From JANRLT01 sp041736895 (GTDB lineage Bacteria > Planctomycetota > Planctomycetia > Pirellulales > JALHPA01), in the NCBI GenBank assembly GCA_041736895.1, contig JBGSSS010000100.1, positions 5,467 to 69,466 of the forward strand: a stretch of DNA of 64,000 nucleotides, in the 5' to 3' direction. This document shows, one piece after another, positions 16,563 to 25,965 of this stretch. The translations under genes were made by a program, and so were the position numbers. Under the pieces are notes generated by a model, which was not told the origin of the DNA, did no database searches, and was given only the letters and a program-made list of their open reading frames with translations. Numbering within the stretch: the first letter of the stretch is position 1; the number at the start of each line of letters is the position of its first letter.

Positions 16563-18143
16563 ATGTCCCTATCGGCCATCCCGACGACTCCGCCAATAAA
16601 TCTGGCCGCGTCCAACGCGCTGCCGACGCCCATGCCGCGCGCCGAGAATTGCGAGCCTTGCAAAAATGATCCTGACTCTGATGCATCCTTGCATAGCCAT
16701 CGCCCGCGAGACCGTCGCTGGAATCAATTCTGGCAGGGAGATCGCGGGCGTCTGCTCAGCAGTTCGCTGGCGAGCACCCTGGTGCACATGTTGCTCGTTC
16801 TGATCCTCGCCCTCTGGCTGCATGGGTCGCCGGGTTCGAAACCATCGCGCATGTTGACTCTAAATTTCGATGCGACTGACAACCAGGATCAACTGGGGTC
16901 CGTGGCGAATGTTGACTTGGTACCTGAAGAGAAACAGGAGACCTTAGCCGGTCCGAACTTCATCCCGCAACAACTCGTTGCCAGCAACGTTCCGATCTTT
17001 GAAAGCAGCGAGAGCCCGCCGATCAAATTGGAAGGCACTCCATCGACACCTGCTACAGCCGCCGCGCCGAACGTGAGTGACATTCCCATGATCGGCGGAC
17101 TTAACGGCAAGGATCGGCGAACCCGCCGGGGCAACGCCTTTGAAGCAGGAGCAACACCTGGCAGTGAAGACGCGGTGGAGCAAGCATTGCTCTGGATTAG
17201 CCGTCATCAGCGCAAGGACGGCTCGTGGCGCTTCGATCACCGCGACGGTGCCTGCGACGGAAGCTGCCGCAATCCGGGGAATCATGCTTCGACCACCGCT
17301 TCGACCGCTCTTGCGTTGCTGTGCTTTTACGGTGCCGGTTACACGCATGTCGAGGGCCAATATGCCGACACGGTGAACCGCGGCTTGTACTATCTCGGCG
17401 GTCACATGCTGCTGACCAAAGAGGGCGGCGACTTGCAAGAGGGATCGATGTATGCCCAGGGTATTTCTACCATCGCGCTCTGCGAAGCCGCAGCGATGAC
17501 CGACGATCCAACGCTGCGCGGTTACGGCGAGCGCGCGATTCAGTTCATCCTCTATGCACAGGATAAGAAGGGCGGCGGTTGGCGCTACATGCCCGGTGAG
17601 CCGGGCGATACCACCGTCACCGGTTGGCAACTCATGGCACTCAAGAGCGCGCAGATGTCGGGCATACCCGTTCCATCGCCGGCGTTCGAAGGAGCGAACC
17701 GGTTTCTCGATTCGGTGCAAAGCCGGAACGGCGCGCTCTATGGCTACCAAAATCCTCAGCAGCGCGATTCAACAACAGCCGTCGGTTTATTGAGCCGGAT
17801 GTACCTCGGCTGGAAGCACGATCACGCGCCGCTGCAAGAAGGCATTCTGTATCTGGACAAGCTCGGTCCTTCGAAGAACGACCTCTACTACAACTACTAC
17901 GCGACTCAAGTCATGCGGCATTACGGCGGCGAACCGTGGAAGCGTTGGAACCCCAAGATGCGCGATTACTTGATCTCCACCCAGGCGCGCAACGGCCATG
18001 AGACCGGCAGTTGGTACTTCCCCGAAAAGCACAACGACCAAGGCGGCCGGCTCTTGAATACTTGCTTGGCGACAATGACGCTCGAAGTCTACTACCGCCA
18101 TCAGCCGCTCTATCAGAAAAACGCCGCCAATAGCGGCTATTAG
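16563..18143 (+). CDS. Membrane-anchored squalene-cyclase-like toroid protein 2
   Basis: A 526-residue paralogue of the preceding protein with the same layout: hydrophilic N-terminus, membrane helix at residues 68-86, Pro-rich linker, and toroid domain from about 200. Shared motifs include SEDAVEQAL, DGSWRF, KKGGGWRYMPGEPGDT and DLYYNYYATQVM, so the two diverged from one duplication. DxDD is missing here as well. ATG 16563 is chosen; an in-frame TTG 33 bases upstream is less likely. Function unknown; both proteins probably expose the toroid on the outer face of the inner membrane. Confidence 0.85.
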   Translation: MSLSAIPTTPPINLAASNALPTPMPRAENCEPCKNDPDSDASLHSHRPRDRRWNQFWQGDRGRLLSSSLASTLVHMLLVLILALWLHGSPGSKPSRMLTLNFDATDNQDQLGSVANVDLVPEEKQETLAGPNFIPQQLVASNVPIFESSESPPIKLEGTPSTPATAAAPNVSDIPMIGGLNGKDRRTRRGNAFEAGATPGSEDAVEQALLWISRHQRKDGSWRFDHRDGACDGSCRNPGNHASTTASTALALLCFYGAGYTHVEGQYADTVNRGLYYLGGHMLLTKEGGDLQEGSMYAQGISTIALCEAAAMTDDPTLRGYGERAIQFILYAQDKKGGGWRYMPGEPGDTTVTGWQLMALKSAQMSGIPVPSPAFEGANRFLDSVQSRNGALYGYQNPQQRDSTTAVGLLSRMYLGWKHDHAPLQEGILYLDKLGPSKNDLYYNYYATQVMRHYGGEPWKRWNPKMRDYLISTQARNGHETGSWYFPEKHNDQGGRLLNTCLATMTLEVYYRHQPLYQKNAANSGY

Positions 18144-18146
18144 CGG

Positions 18147-18164
18147 CGTGGGTTTTAACCCACG
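18147..18164. repeat. CGTGGGTT palindrome
   Basis: Arms CGTGGGTT and AACCCACG with a 2-base loop, starting 3 bases after the stop codon. Same family as 12075-12092. Confidence 0.7.
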
Positions 18165-18404
18165 CGAAAAAGCAGAGCGCTCATCATTTCGGACTCTTCG
18201 ACTGCTGCCGAGCCGACAAAAAAGCTATCGAATTTACCGCGTCAATGTTATGATTTCATTACCTGCCCCCCGGTGTTCGCAAAACACCATGATACTCAAA
18301 CAACGCTGAGTGGAACTGTTTGAGTGCTTGACTTGCATGCGAGTCGTTCGCCTAACCCCCTGCGACTCAAATAGCGGTTGTTGTCTCTTCTGCAAAAGGT
18401 CAAC

Positions 18405-20795
18405 GTGATCCCGACGTTTCGAAAATTCCTAGTTGCCGCTTTGAGCGTCTGCGCAATTCTTGTCGTTTACGGCCAAGGCCGCGCTGACGAAAAGCTTCCG
18501 GCGGAAGGCGGCGTCCAGCTATTTTTCAAGCAGCACTGCATCAAATGCCACTCCGACCAAAAAGCCGAGAGCGAACTGCGCCTCGACAAGATTGCGTTAC
18601 CCGCGGCGAATGTCGAAACCGACAAGACCTGGTTCCGCATCGCCGAGGTCATCACCTCTGGCGAAATGCCGCCGCCCGAGGAAAAGCGGCCGGAAGCAGC
18701 CTCGGTCAAGTTCGTCGCCGATTCTATCGCAACGGCCTTGACCAAGTCCAAAGCGCCGCGCCCCTTATCACTGCGGCGGTTGAACCGCATCGAATACGAG
18801 AACACGGTGCGCGAACTACTCGGCGTCAACGTCGATCTGGCGGAGATGCTCCCCGAGGACGGCAGCGTCCAGGGCTTCGACAAAGTCGGCGATGGGCTTA
18901 GCATTTCGGCGATCTTGATGGAGCGTTATCTCGAAGCGGCCAACACGGGGTATGAAGCTGTCTTCCGGCGCGTCAAGCAATCTCCGCTTGAGATCAAGCA
19001 TCTCGAGATCCTCGAGAACAAAGAGAACATGACCTCGGTCCAACTAAAGCGGGCTGGTACCATCGAGGCCGAAGGCTCCTTGATCAAGTTCAATGTCGGC
19101 TGGCCGCCGGTGCGCATGGACGAGACAATCCCGCGCGAGAGCGGCACTTACAAAGTGCGCATCGCGATGTGGCCTTACCAACCCGGCGAGCGATCGTTGA
19201 CCGTAGCACTCTACGTCGGTCCGCAATTTGGACCGGGTAAAACGCAATTTGTCGGCATGTATGATGTCACGGGGACATCCGATAAACCGCGCATCATCGA
19301 ATTCCAAAGCTACTTTGCCGCGAACAATACCGTGCATGTGGTGCCGTGGATCTACCCCGGCCACAAACATGGTTCCACCGATCCGAAGCCCGGCATCGCG
19401 ATCAAGTGGGCAGAAACCGAGGGTCCGTTAGAACAAGAATGGCCGGCGCAGGCGCAGGTCAAACTCTTTGGCCCGGACCAAGTGCTAATCGATGGAGCCA
19501 ATGTTTATATACGCGGACGTAAAGGCGTCAAGAAACAACACGTTGACTCTAAGACACCGCGCGAGGATATCGAGCGGATCATGCGCGATTTCGTCCCCCG
19601 CGCGTTTCGCCGTCCGGTCAAAGAAGAAGTCATCCAGAAATACATTCAACTTGCGCTCGCGCGTCTCGATGCCGGGCGTTCGTTCGAAGATTCGGTTCGC
19701 GCTGGGATCACGAGCGTGCTCTGTTCGCCGCAGTTTCTGTTGCTGAATTACGAACCGGTGGTCGATGATTACACGCTGGCATCACGGCTGTCGTATTTCC
19801 TCTGGTCAACGATGCCCGATGACGAATTGCTGAAACTCGCCGCGGAAGGAAAACTCAAAGACCCGCAAGTTCGCCGCGCGCAAGTGCTGCGGATGCTCAA
19901 CGATCCCAAGAGCGAGCAATTCGTGATCAACTTTGCGGGGCAGTGGCTCGATCTGCGCGAAATCGAATTCACAACGCCGGACAAGAAGCAGTTTTCGGAG
20001 TTCGATGATCTGCTCCAGGAATCGATGCTCGGCGAGACGCATGGCTTCTTCCGGCATCTGTTGAAGAATGACTTGAGCGTCATGAACTTCGTCAACTCGG
20101 ACTTCACTCTGCTCAACGAACGCCTAGCCAAGTTCTACGGCATCCTGGGAGTCAAAGGGAATGATCAGTTTCAAATAGTAAAAATACCCGAGGGCAGCAT
20201 CCGCGGCGGCATCCTCACCCACGGCAGTGTGCTCAAGGTCACGGCCAACGGGACGAACACCTCGCCGATTGTGCGCGGCGTTTGGATTCTCGACAAAATG
20301 CTCAGCCAGCCCCCGCCGCCTCCGCCGCCGGGAATTCCGGCGTTCGAACCCGATATTCGCGGCGCGACATCGATCCGTGAACAACTTGCGTTGCACAGCA
20401 CGAACCAAGCCTGCTCGCGTTGCCATGTGCGCATCGACCCGCCGGGCATGGCGATGGAAACATTTGACCCGATCGGCCGGCAGCGCGAGAATTACTACGT
20501 CCCGTGGAACGGCAAGAAACCGCAGCCGCCCAAGGTTCCCGTCGATCCGCACGGCGAAATGTTCGGCAAGGAATTCAAGGATTTCACCGAATTCCGCCAG
20601 ATACTTTGCGAACAAGACCAACTGTTCGCCCGCGCCTTGGCTGAAAAGCTATTAGTCTACGGCACGGGCCGCAAGATGACGGTTCTCGAAGGTCCGGCCA
20701 TCGATCAGGTTGTCGCCACGGCTCGGAAGAACGACCTCGGCTTTCGCTCGATGATTCAGGCTGTCGTTGAAAGCGAGCTGTTTATTCGGCCGTGA
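18405..20795 (+). CDS. DUF1592-family secreted cytochrome (PSD-type)
   Basis: A 796-residue exported protein with the full planctomycete set DUF1587 / DUF1595 / DUF1592 / DUF1588 / DUF1585. A signal peptide covers about residues 1-27. A cytochrome-c heme motif CIKCH lies at 45-49. The DUF1587 region starts near 118 (RRLNRIEYENTVRELL), DUF1595 near 385 (FRRPVKEE), DUF1592 at about 445-575, and DUF1588 at about 595-700 with a second CxxCH (CSRCH) near 669. GTG 18405 with AAAGGT 4 bases upstream is preferred over TTG 18378. These proteins are always found with DUF1552 partners, as here; a periplasmic electron-transfer or degradative role is proposed but untested. Confidence 0.93.
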   Translation: MIPTFRKFLVAALSVCAILVVYGQGRADEKLPAEGGVQLFFKQHCIKCHSDQKAESELRLDKIALPAANVETDKTWFRIAEVITSGEMPPPEEKRPEAASVKFVADSIATALTKSKAPRPLSLRRLNRIEYENTVRELLGVNVDLAEMLPEDGSVQGFDKVGDGLSISAILMERYLEAANTGYEAVFRRVKQSPLEIKHLEILENKENMTSVQLKRAGTIEAEGSLIKFNVGWPPVRMDETIPRESGTYKVRIAMWPYQPGERSLTVALYVGPQFGPGKTQFVGMYDVTGTSDKPRIIEFQSYFAANNTVHVVPWIYPGHKHGSTDPKPGIAIKWAETEGPLEQEWPAQAQVKLFGPDQVLIDGANVYIRGRKGVKKQHVDSKTPREDIERIMRDFVPRAFRRPVKEEVIQKYIQLALARLDAGRSFEDSVRAGITSVLCSPQFLLLNYEPVVDDYTLASRLSYFLWSTMPDDELLKLAAEGKLKDPQVRRAQVLRMLNDPKSEQFVINFAGQWLDLREIEFTTPDKKQFSEFDDLLQESMLGETHGFFRHLLKNDLSVMNFVNSDFTLLNERLAKFYGILGVKGNDQFQIVKIPEGSIRGGILTHGSVLKVTANGTNTSPIVRGVWILDKMLSQPPPPPPPGIPAFEPDIRGATSIREQLALHSTNQACSRCHVRIDPPGMAMETFDPIGRQRENYYVPWNGKKPQPPKVPVDPHGEMFGKEFKDFTEFRQILCEQDQLFARALAEKLLVYGTGRKMTVLEGPAIDQVVATARKNDLGFRSMIQAVVESELFIRP

Positions 20796-20811
20796 TGTCA
20801 ATTGCAAAAAC

Positions 20812-20831
20812 CGGGTGACTAACGTCACCCG
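20812..20831. repeat. CGGGTGAC hairpin
   Basis: Arms CGGGTGAC and GTCACCCG with a 4-base loop, 16 bases after the DUF1592 stop. Likely reduces readthrough into the DUF1552 gene or protects the mRNA 3' end. Confidence 0.6.
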
Positions 20832-20890
20832 CTCATGGTGGAAGTTTTGTTAAAGTAAGACGCAATTTTTCCTCGAACACAACTCCTCTG

Positions 20891-22171
20891 ATGTCTTCCA
20901 CCAAACTAAATCGCCGTAAATTCCTCCGCAGCACCGGCGTCGCGATCGGGTTGCCGTTGATACACGCGATGCTGCCGCGTTCGTTGACGCGTTTGAACGC
21001 CGCTGAGAATAAGCCCGACATTCGCCGGATGGTGGCGATGTGCGCGCCGTTGGGGATTCACACGCCGAATCTTTTCCCAACGACGAGCGGCAAAGATTAT
21101 GAGGTCACGCCGTACTTGGAACCACTGCAAAAGCTGCGCGACAAGTTCACGGTCATCTCGGGTGTGATGCACCCCGACGTCGATGGCGGGCACGATGCCG
21201 AAGCGAGCTTTTTGAGCGCTGCACCGCATCCCGGCTCGCCGAGTTTCAAAAACACGATCTCGGTCGATCAATATGCGGCCGAACGAATCGGGCATCTGAC
21301 TCGCTTTCCTTCGATTGCGCTCTCGGCAAGCGGCAATGGAATCTCGGTCGCGCGCAGCGGCGTGCGCTTGCCGGCCGAAAGTAAGCCCTCAAAGCTCTTC
21401 GCGAATCTGTTCCTCGAAGGAACCAAGGAACAGAAACAAGCGCAGATGCAGCGCATCGAAGACGGTCAAAGCATCATGGACTTTGTCCGCGACCAAACCA
21501 AGCAAGTCACCAGCGACATCGGCCGCGCCGATCAACAGACGCTCGAGCAGTACTTCACCAGCGTGCGCGAACTCGAACAGCGCCTTGTCAGCGCCGAGAA
21601 ATGGGCCAAGCTGCCCAAACCCAAGATCGACCGCAAACCGCCAACCGACATCGAAGACCGCACGGACTTCACGGGCCGGATGTCCTTGATGTACGAAATG
21701 ATTTTTCTCGCGATCCAAACAGACTCGACGCGTTTGATCACGTTGACCGGAGCTGGCGGGAATGAAGTTCTGTCACTCAAGGGAGTGGATGACGGCTGGC
21801 ACAATCTCAGCCACCACGGCAAAGACCCGGGCAAGCTCGAACAGCTTGGCATCATCGAAAAGGAAAAGTTCCGGCTCTTTGGCGAACTGATGCAGAAACT
21901 GGCCGACACACGCGAAGGGGATTATTCGCTGCTCGACCAGACCGCCATGGTCATGGGTTCGAGCCTAGGCAATGCCTCGAGCCACAACAACTCGAATCTG
22001 CCGATCGTCGTCGCCGGCGGGCATTTCAAGCACGGCCAGCATTTGCAGTTCGATCCGGCCAAATCGCCCCCGTTGTGCAATCTCTATGTCTCTTGCCTGC
22101 AACATCTTGGGTTGCCGGATGACAAATTCGCCAGCGGGACAAGCACACTGACGGGCTTGTCCTTTAGCTAA
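20891..22171 (+). CDS. DUF1552-family Tat-exported protein
   Basis: A 426-residue protein starting with a twin-arginine signal (NRRKFLRSTG at residues 7-16, then a hydrophobic stretch), so it is probably exported folded by Tat. The rest matches DUF1552, the constant genomic partner of DUF1592 cytochromes in Planctomycetota and Verrucomicrobiota. The family belongs to the alkaline-phosphatase/sulfatase-like DUF1501 neighbourhood by overall look (HDAEASFLSA, MGSSLGNASSHNN). Its substrate is unknown. It follows the cytochrome gene by 95 bases with only a hairpin between, so co-transcription is likely. Confidence 0.92.
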   Translation: MSSTKLNRRKFLRSTGVAIGLPLIHAMLPRSLTRLNAAENKPDIRRMVAMCAPLGIHTPNLFPTTSGKDYEVTPYLEPLQKLRDKFTVISGVMHPDVDGGHDAEASFLSAAPHPGSPSFKNTISVDQYAAERIGHLTRFPSIALSASGNGISVARSGVRLPAESKPSKLFANLFLEGTKEQKQAQMQRIEDGQSIMDFVRDQTKQVTSDIGRADQQTLEQYFTSVRELEQRLVSAEKWAKLPKPKIDRKPPTDIEDRTDFTGRMSLMYEMIFLAIQTDSTRLITLTGAGGNEVLSLKGVDDGWHNLSHHGKDPGKLEQLGIIEKEKFRLFGELMQKLADTREGDYSLLDQTAMVMGSSLGNASSHNNSNLPIVVAGGHFKHGQHLQFDPAKSPPLCNLYVSCLQHLGLPDDKFASGTSTLTGLSFS

Positions 22172-22210
22172 ATCCTCTGCTTTAAGTAGCCACTGTAAAC
22201 TGCAATATCG

Positions 22211-22333
22211 CCTGAATTAGTAAGGGTTCGTGGGGTTCCCACGTCCCTACTCTCCTATGCATTAGAATTTGCTTATTACACTCATTATTCCTATTCTACC
22301 CAATTTATTGACCTTGCAAATTGCCTGAATTAA
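22211..22333 (+). repeat. Direct repeat GCCTGAATTA upstream of the polysaccharide locus
   Basis: GCCTGAATTA occurs at 22210-22219 and 22323-22332, each preceded by a CAATAT/CAAATT element. The two copies are 113 bases apart in an AT-rich interval, the second overlapping the proposed promoter. They may be operator halves or a chance similarity. Confidence 0.4.
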
Positions 22334-22336
22334 CAT
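22308..22336 (+). promoter_or_regulatory. Putative promoter of the NDP-sugar dehydratase gene
   Basis: TTGACC (22308-22313), 17 bases, TAACAT (22331-22336). Another weaker pair, TTGCTT-N17-TATTCT, lies at 22269-22297. Both precede the ATG at 22395 with no gene between. Confidence 0.4.
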
Positions 22337-22394
22337 AGCAACTCGGAGTTGGGCATCTCCTTGTTTGGTAATTTGCTTCCCGCTTGCGAGCGGG

Positions 22395-24344
22395 ATGATC
22401 CATAAAATGGTTACGACCGCGATTGCACTTCTGCGCAGTAGTATCGCCAGCCGTCAGCTGCGGCTGGCCTTGGTGATTATCGGGCACGGGCTTCTCTTCG
22501 TTGCCATCTATGCCGCGGCATATTTGCTCCGATTCGATTTCGATGTGCCCGAGGCTCATCGGCGAATCTTTGTCCACACGCTCGCTTGGGTCGTGGCGAT
22601 CAAGATGGGCGTCTTTGCCGGTTTGAGCTACTTTCAGCGTTGGTCGCGGCATGCCTCGTTCGCGGATTTGGTGACTTTGGTTGGCGCGTCGCTGCTCTCC
22701 TTGCTTTGTCTGGCGACGGCGAATCATTTCTTTAATCTGTATTTCATCCCGCGTGTCGTGTTGCTGCTTGACTGCTGCGGAACGATTCTGAGCCTCGGTG
22801 CGCTGCGTTCCGCTTGGCGTCTCGTCGAAGAACACGCGATCCCCTTGGTCCGGCGCGATGCGCGCGGGCGGGCGATTCTCGTCGGCGCTGAACGAGCCGA
22901 CAAGGTCCTCGCGCAACGCTTGCAATCCTACGCCGGCTTTCCCTACAACATTTGCGGCTTCCTCGACCGCGACGCGGCACGGCCGGGAGCCTCGATCGGC
23001 GGTGTGCCGCTCTTGGGTACGACTAGCGATCTTGCTGAAGTCGTAACCGAACGCGGCATTACCGATGTGATTGCCGTCTCGGGAAGTCTGCCGGGAAGCG
23101 AATTGCGCAAGGTGATGGAGGTTTGCGAACAGTTAAACGTCAAGTTGCAAATCATCCCGCCGCTCGCGCAAATTTTTCGCGGCGACAAACAAATCCCGCT
23201 CAAACCCATCGACATCACTGATCTGCTGCGCCGCGATCCAGTCGAATTGGACACCGAGGCGATCAAGCGGCTCTTTGACCGCACGACCGTCTTTGTTACC
23301 GGCGCGGGCGGGAGCATCGGCTCGGAAATTTGCCGGCAATTGCTGGAGTTTCCCTTGGCCAGGCTTGTGCTGATCGAACGCTCCGAGTGGGCGCTCTACA
23401 AAATCGACATCGAACTGCAACAACGCGAACCACAGTTCACCATTATTCCAGCCCTGGGTGATGTGACCGACGCCGCGCGAATGCGGAATCTTTTCGAAGA
23501 GTTTCATCCCGACGTGATCCTCCACGTCGCCGCGCACAAGCATGTGCCAATGCTGGAAACACATCCGGGCGAAGCCGTCAAAAACAACATCTTCGGCACA
23601 GCTTTGATGACGGATCTAGCCCACGAATATGGGGCCGGAACCTTTGTCCAAATCTCGACCGACAAGGCCGTCAATCCGTCGAGCATCATGGGCGTGACCA
23701 AGCACATCTGCGAGGAATACGTCCACGCGATGTCAACCGAATCGAACACGCGCTGCATGGTCGTCCGGTTCGGCAACGTGCTGGGTTCCTCGGGCAGCGT
23801 GGTGCCGCTGTTCCAAGAACAAATCCGCCGCGGCGGGCCAATCACCGTGACGCACCCGGACATGAAACGCTTCTTCATGGCCATCAGCGAAGCGGCGCAG
23901 CTCGTGCTGCAAGCCGCGGCAATGGGCCGTGGGGGCGAAATCTTTGTCCTCGAAATGGGCGAGCAAGTCAAAATCGTCGATCTGGCCCGCGACTTGATTC
24001 GGCTCTCGGGTCTGCCGACTCATGCAATCGAGATCGTCTACAGCGGCGTCCGGCCCGGCGAGAAACTATACGAAGAGCTGTACTTCGACGACGAAAAACA
24101 TCTGCCTACGCAACACCCCAAAGTAATGGCCGCTTACCATCGGCCGGTCGAACTTGCTGATGTCCGGCAAACGCTGGAAGAGCTGCAAGCGCTCATGAAT
24201 GGCGAGCCAGGTCCGCTGCTGGAAAAACTCAAGGAAGTCGTCGTCGAATACGTTGGCTCGCATCACGAAACACAGCCCGCAGCACTCTCGGAAATCGATC
24301 TCGCTAAGTCCGTTTCAACGGGCTCTCTCACGAAGATAGGCTAG
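22395..24344 (+). CDS. Membrane-bound NDP-sugar 4,6-dehydratase (PglF/WbpM/CapD type)
   Basis: A 649-residue inner-membrane enzyme expected to convert UDP-GlcNAc to the 4-keto-6-deoxy sugar. Four hydrophobic segments fill about residues 20-135, followed by a CoA-binding-like Rossmann domain (about 150-270) and the SDR domain from about 295: FVTGAGGSIGSE gives the NAD glycine-rich loop, and STDKAVNPSSIMGVTK carries the active-site lysine with Met in place of the usual Tyr, as in PglF/WbpM/FlaA1. Starts at 22395 and 22407 are both possible. The 3' end shares the bases CTAG with the stop of the flippase gene on the other strand. It probably supplies the substrate for the PglE-like aminotransferase further on. 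Confidence 0.92.
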   Translation: MIHKMVTTAIALLRSSIASRQLRLALVIIGHGLLFVAIYAAAYLLRFDFDVPEAHRRIFVHTLAWVVAIKMGVFAGLSYFQRWSRHASFADLVTLVGASLLSLLCLATANHFFNLYFIPRVVLLLDCCGTILSLGALRSAWRLVEEHAIPLVRRDARGRAILVGAERADKVLAQRLQSYAGFPYNICGFLDRDAARPGASIGGVPLLGTTSDLAEVVTERGITDVIAVSGSLPGSELRKVMEVCEQLNVKLQIIPPLAQIFRGDKQIPLKPIDITDLLRRDPVELDTEAIKRLFDRTTVFVTGAGGSIGSEICRQLLEFPLARLVLIERSEWALYKIDIELQQREPQFTIIPALGDVTDAARMRNLFEEFHPDVILHVAAHKHVPMLETHPGEAVKNNIFGTALMTDLAHEYGAGTFVQISTDKAVNPSSIMGVTKHICEEYVHAMSTESNTRCMVVRFGNVLGSSGSVVPLFQEQIRRGGPITVTHPDMKRFFMAISEAAQLVLQAAAMGRGGEIFVLEMGEQVKIVDLARDLIRLSGLPTHAIEIVYSGVRPGEKLYEELYFDDEKHLPTQHPKVMAAYHRPVELADVRQTLEELQALMNGEPGPLLEKLKEVVVEYVGSHHETQPAALSEIDLAKSVSTGSLTKIG

Positions 24345-25672
24345 CCTTGTCGCAAGGCGTGCCGGAGTGCGAACAAGGTCAACACGAGCCGCACGCCCGC
24401 TCCGACAATCAGCGCATAAGCCGCGCCATTCAGGCCATGCGTCGGAATCCAAAGCATGCTCGCGGCGATGATCGCGAGACAGACCGAGGCAAAAATCGGA
24501 ACCTGGATTTTATAGTAACGCGCGGCGCCAAGGCCGTAGCTCAAGAAGGCTTGCACGCAACCGATCGCCGCAGCGATTGCCAACAAAATCAACAAGTCGG
24601 TGTATTCGGCATACTCTGGCTTATAGAGCAGCGACAGAAATGGCCGCCCGATGAGCCAAGCCCCAAGCACGGCCGCAATTCCGATTGTTGCTCCCACGAG
24701 GGTTAGCTTGAGTATCAATTGCCGATAAGCCGCGAGATTGCCGGCTGCATAAAAACGCGCCAGTCGCGCGACCGAGGACTCGCCCAGAGCATTTACAAGC
24801 ATCATGCCAGCCACCATCAGGTAAGCGAGCGCGCCAAAGATACCTAACAAGTATTTGCCGTTCGGGAGAACCTCGATGAAATACCGCGGGATATTGTCAT
24901 TCAGCGAAATTAGGAGCATGACGATCCCCAATGGCAGGCTCAACTTCACCAGCTTAAGCAACACCGACCAATGCCATTGAGGACTTGTGGAGCTCAATTC
25001 GCCTGCGAATAGATTTCGCAGATTACGCCGATCGAAGAAGACCCAGACCGTAGCTTGCGCCGCCACCATTCCCGCCAGACCTCCGAGCAAATCACCTGTC
25101 AACAACAGGCCCGTGGCGAAACAGCAAAGCGAGCATAAGCCCTTGAGAATCAACGACTGGGAAATTCGCTCCATTGCTTCATGCTGTTGCAACTGGCCGT
25201 AATAGAGATCGCTCAAGGACTCCCAAGCTTTGGCAACCCCGATGAGCAAAACGGCACCAACAGATGCGGCGTTGAATCCGGATACGACAACATTGGAAAA
25301 AACAATTGCCGAAACTATCAGCAACGCTGTCAGAATGGCCAATATTCGCAACGCGAGATATTCGCCGAATTGGTACTCATGCCGCGTATCAGTCGCTTGC
25401 ACGGATCGCAAATTCAAGTTCGTAAACATGTAAACCGGGGCAGTAATGGCTACGCCAAACGTGAACAGGCCAACAACCTCGGGCGTCGTCCATTTCGCTA
25501 GGATGACCAAGATTCCCCACTGGCACGCCGCGTAGATCAGATTGCCGGCGAGCGTCCACGAAAAACTATGCCGCAAGCTTTTGGCGGGCTTGGGCGGAGG
25601 CGCGGAGATTTCGACTTGTTCCAAGATTTGCGACAAACGCCCATGTACTCCAATAACCAGACGGCGATTCAT
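24341..25672 (-). CDS. Wzx-like polysaccharide flippase
   Basis: A 443-residue polytopic membrane protein with about twelve hydrophobic segments, matching the polysaccharide biosynthesis/MATE-like flippase families (Wzx, RfbX). It is expected to flip lipid-linked oligosaccharide units to the outer face of the inner membrane. It starts with a hydrophilic Pro-rich tail of about 35 residues before the first membrane segment. The gene is the only one of the cluster on the minus strand, converging with the dehydratase gene; the stop codons overlap. A TTG one codon upstream is also possible, and no good ribosome-binding site was seen. Confidence 0.85.
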   Translation of the reverse strand: MNRRLVIGVHGRLSQILEQVEISAPPPKPAKSLRHSFSWTLAGNLIYAACQWGILVILAKWTTPEVVGLFTFGVAITAPVYMFTNLNLRSVQATDTRHEYQFGEYLALRILAILTALLIVSAIVFSNVVVSGFNAASVGAVLLIGVAKAWESLSDLYYGQLQQHEAMERISQSLILKGLCSLCCFATGLLLTGDLLGGLAGMVAAQATVWVFFDRRNLRNLFAGELSSTSPQWHWSVLLKLVKLSLPLGIVMLLISLNDNIPRYFIEVLPNGKYLLGIFGALAYLMVAGMMLVNALGESSVARLARFYAAGNLAAYRQLILKLTLVGATIGIAAVLGAWLIGRPFLSLLYKPEYAEYTDLLILLAIAAAIGCVQAFLSYGLGAARYYKIQVPIFASVCLAIIAASMLWIPTHGLNGAAYALIVGAGVRLVLTLFALRHALRQG

Positions 25673-25695
25673 CAAAGCTTAATAATCCATCTTAA

Positions 25696-25723
25696 TTGAC
25701 ACTCCATTCGACCCATTTATACT
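25696..25723 (+). promoter_or_regulatory. Strong sigma70-like promoter of the glycosyltransferase operon
   Basis: TTGACA (25696-25701, consensus), 16 bases, TATACT (25718-25723, one mismatch). It leaves a leader of about 235 bases before ATG 25966. The genes from 25966 to 37137 are packed closely enough to be transcribed from here. No known riboswitch or ops/JUMPstart element was recognised in the leader. Confidence 0.6.
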
Positions 25724-25965
25724 AAATTAGCTACTTTATCGAAAAATAGAGCATTCAGGTGGAATGTAGGGGCAGATTCGATTTTGCGGCGAGATTGTCT
25801 GGGTCGTTTGGAAGCTCTCCGTGAGCATGCCCCGCCCATTCTGAATGAGCACTCGCTGGCAAGACCGGAAGCCTTGCAGCGATCAAAGTTCCAACTTGGA
25901 ATCGCTTTTCGAGCGTAGCTTCTCTTCCTATTCATTCCTGCTGTTTGCTGAGACATCGTTTGTCG

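Noticed and set aside
14654..18143. Squalene/hopene cyclase or hopanoid pathway
   Set aside because: The DxDD motif is absent and no other hopanoid gene is nearby; only the fold is shared.
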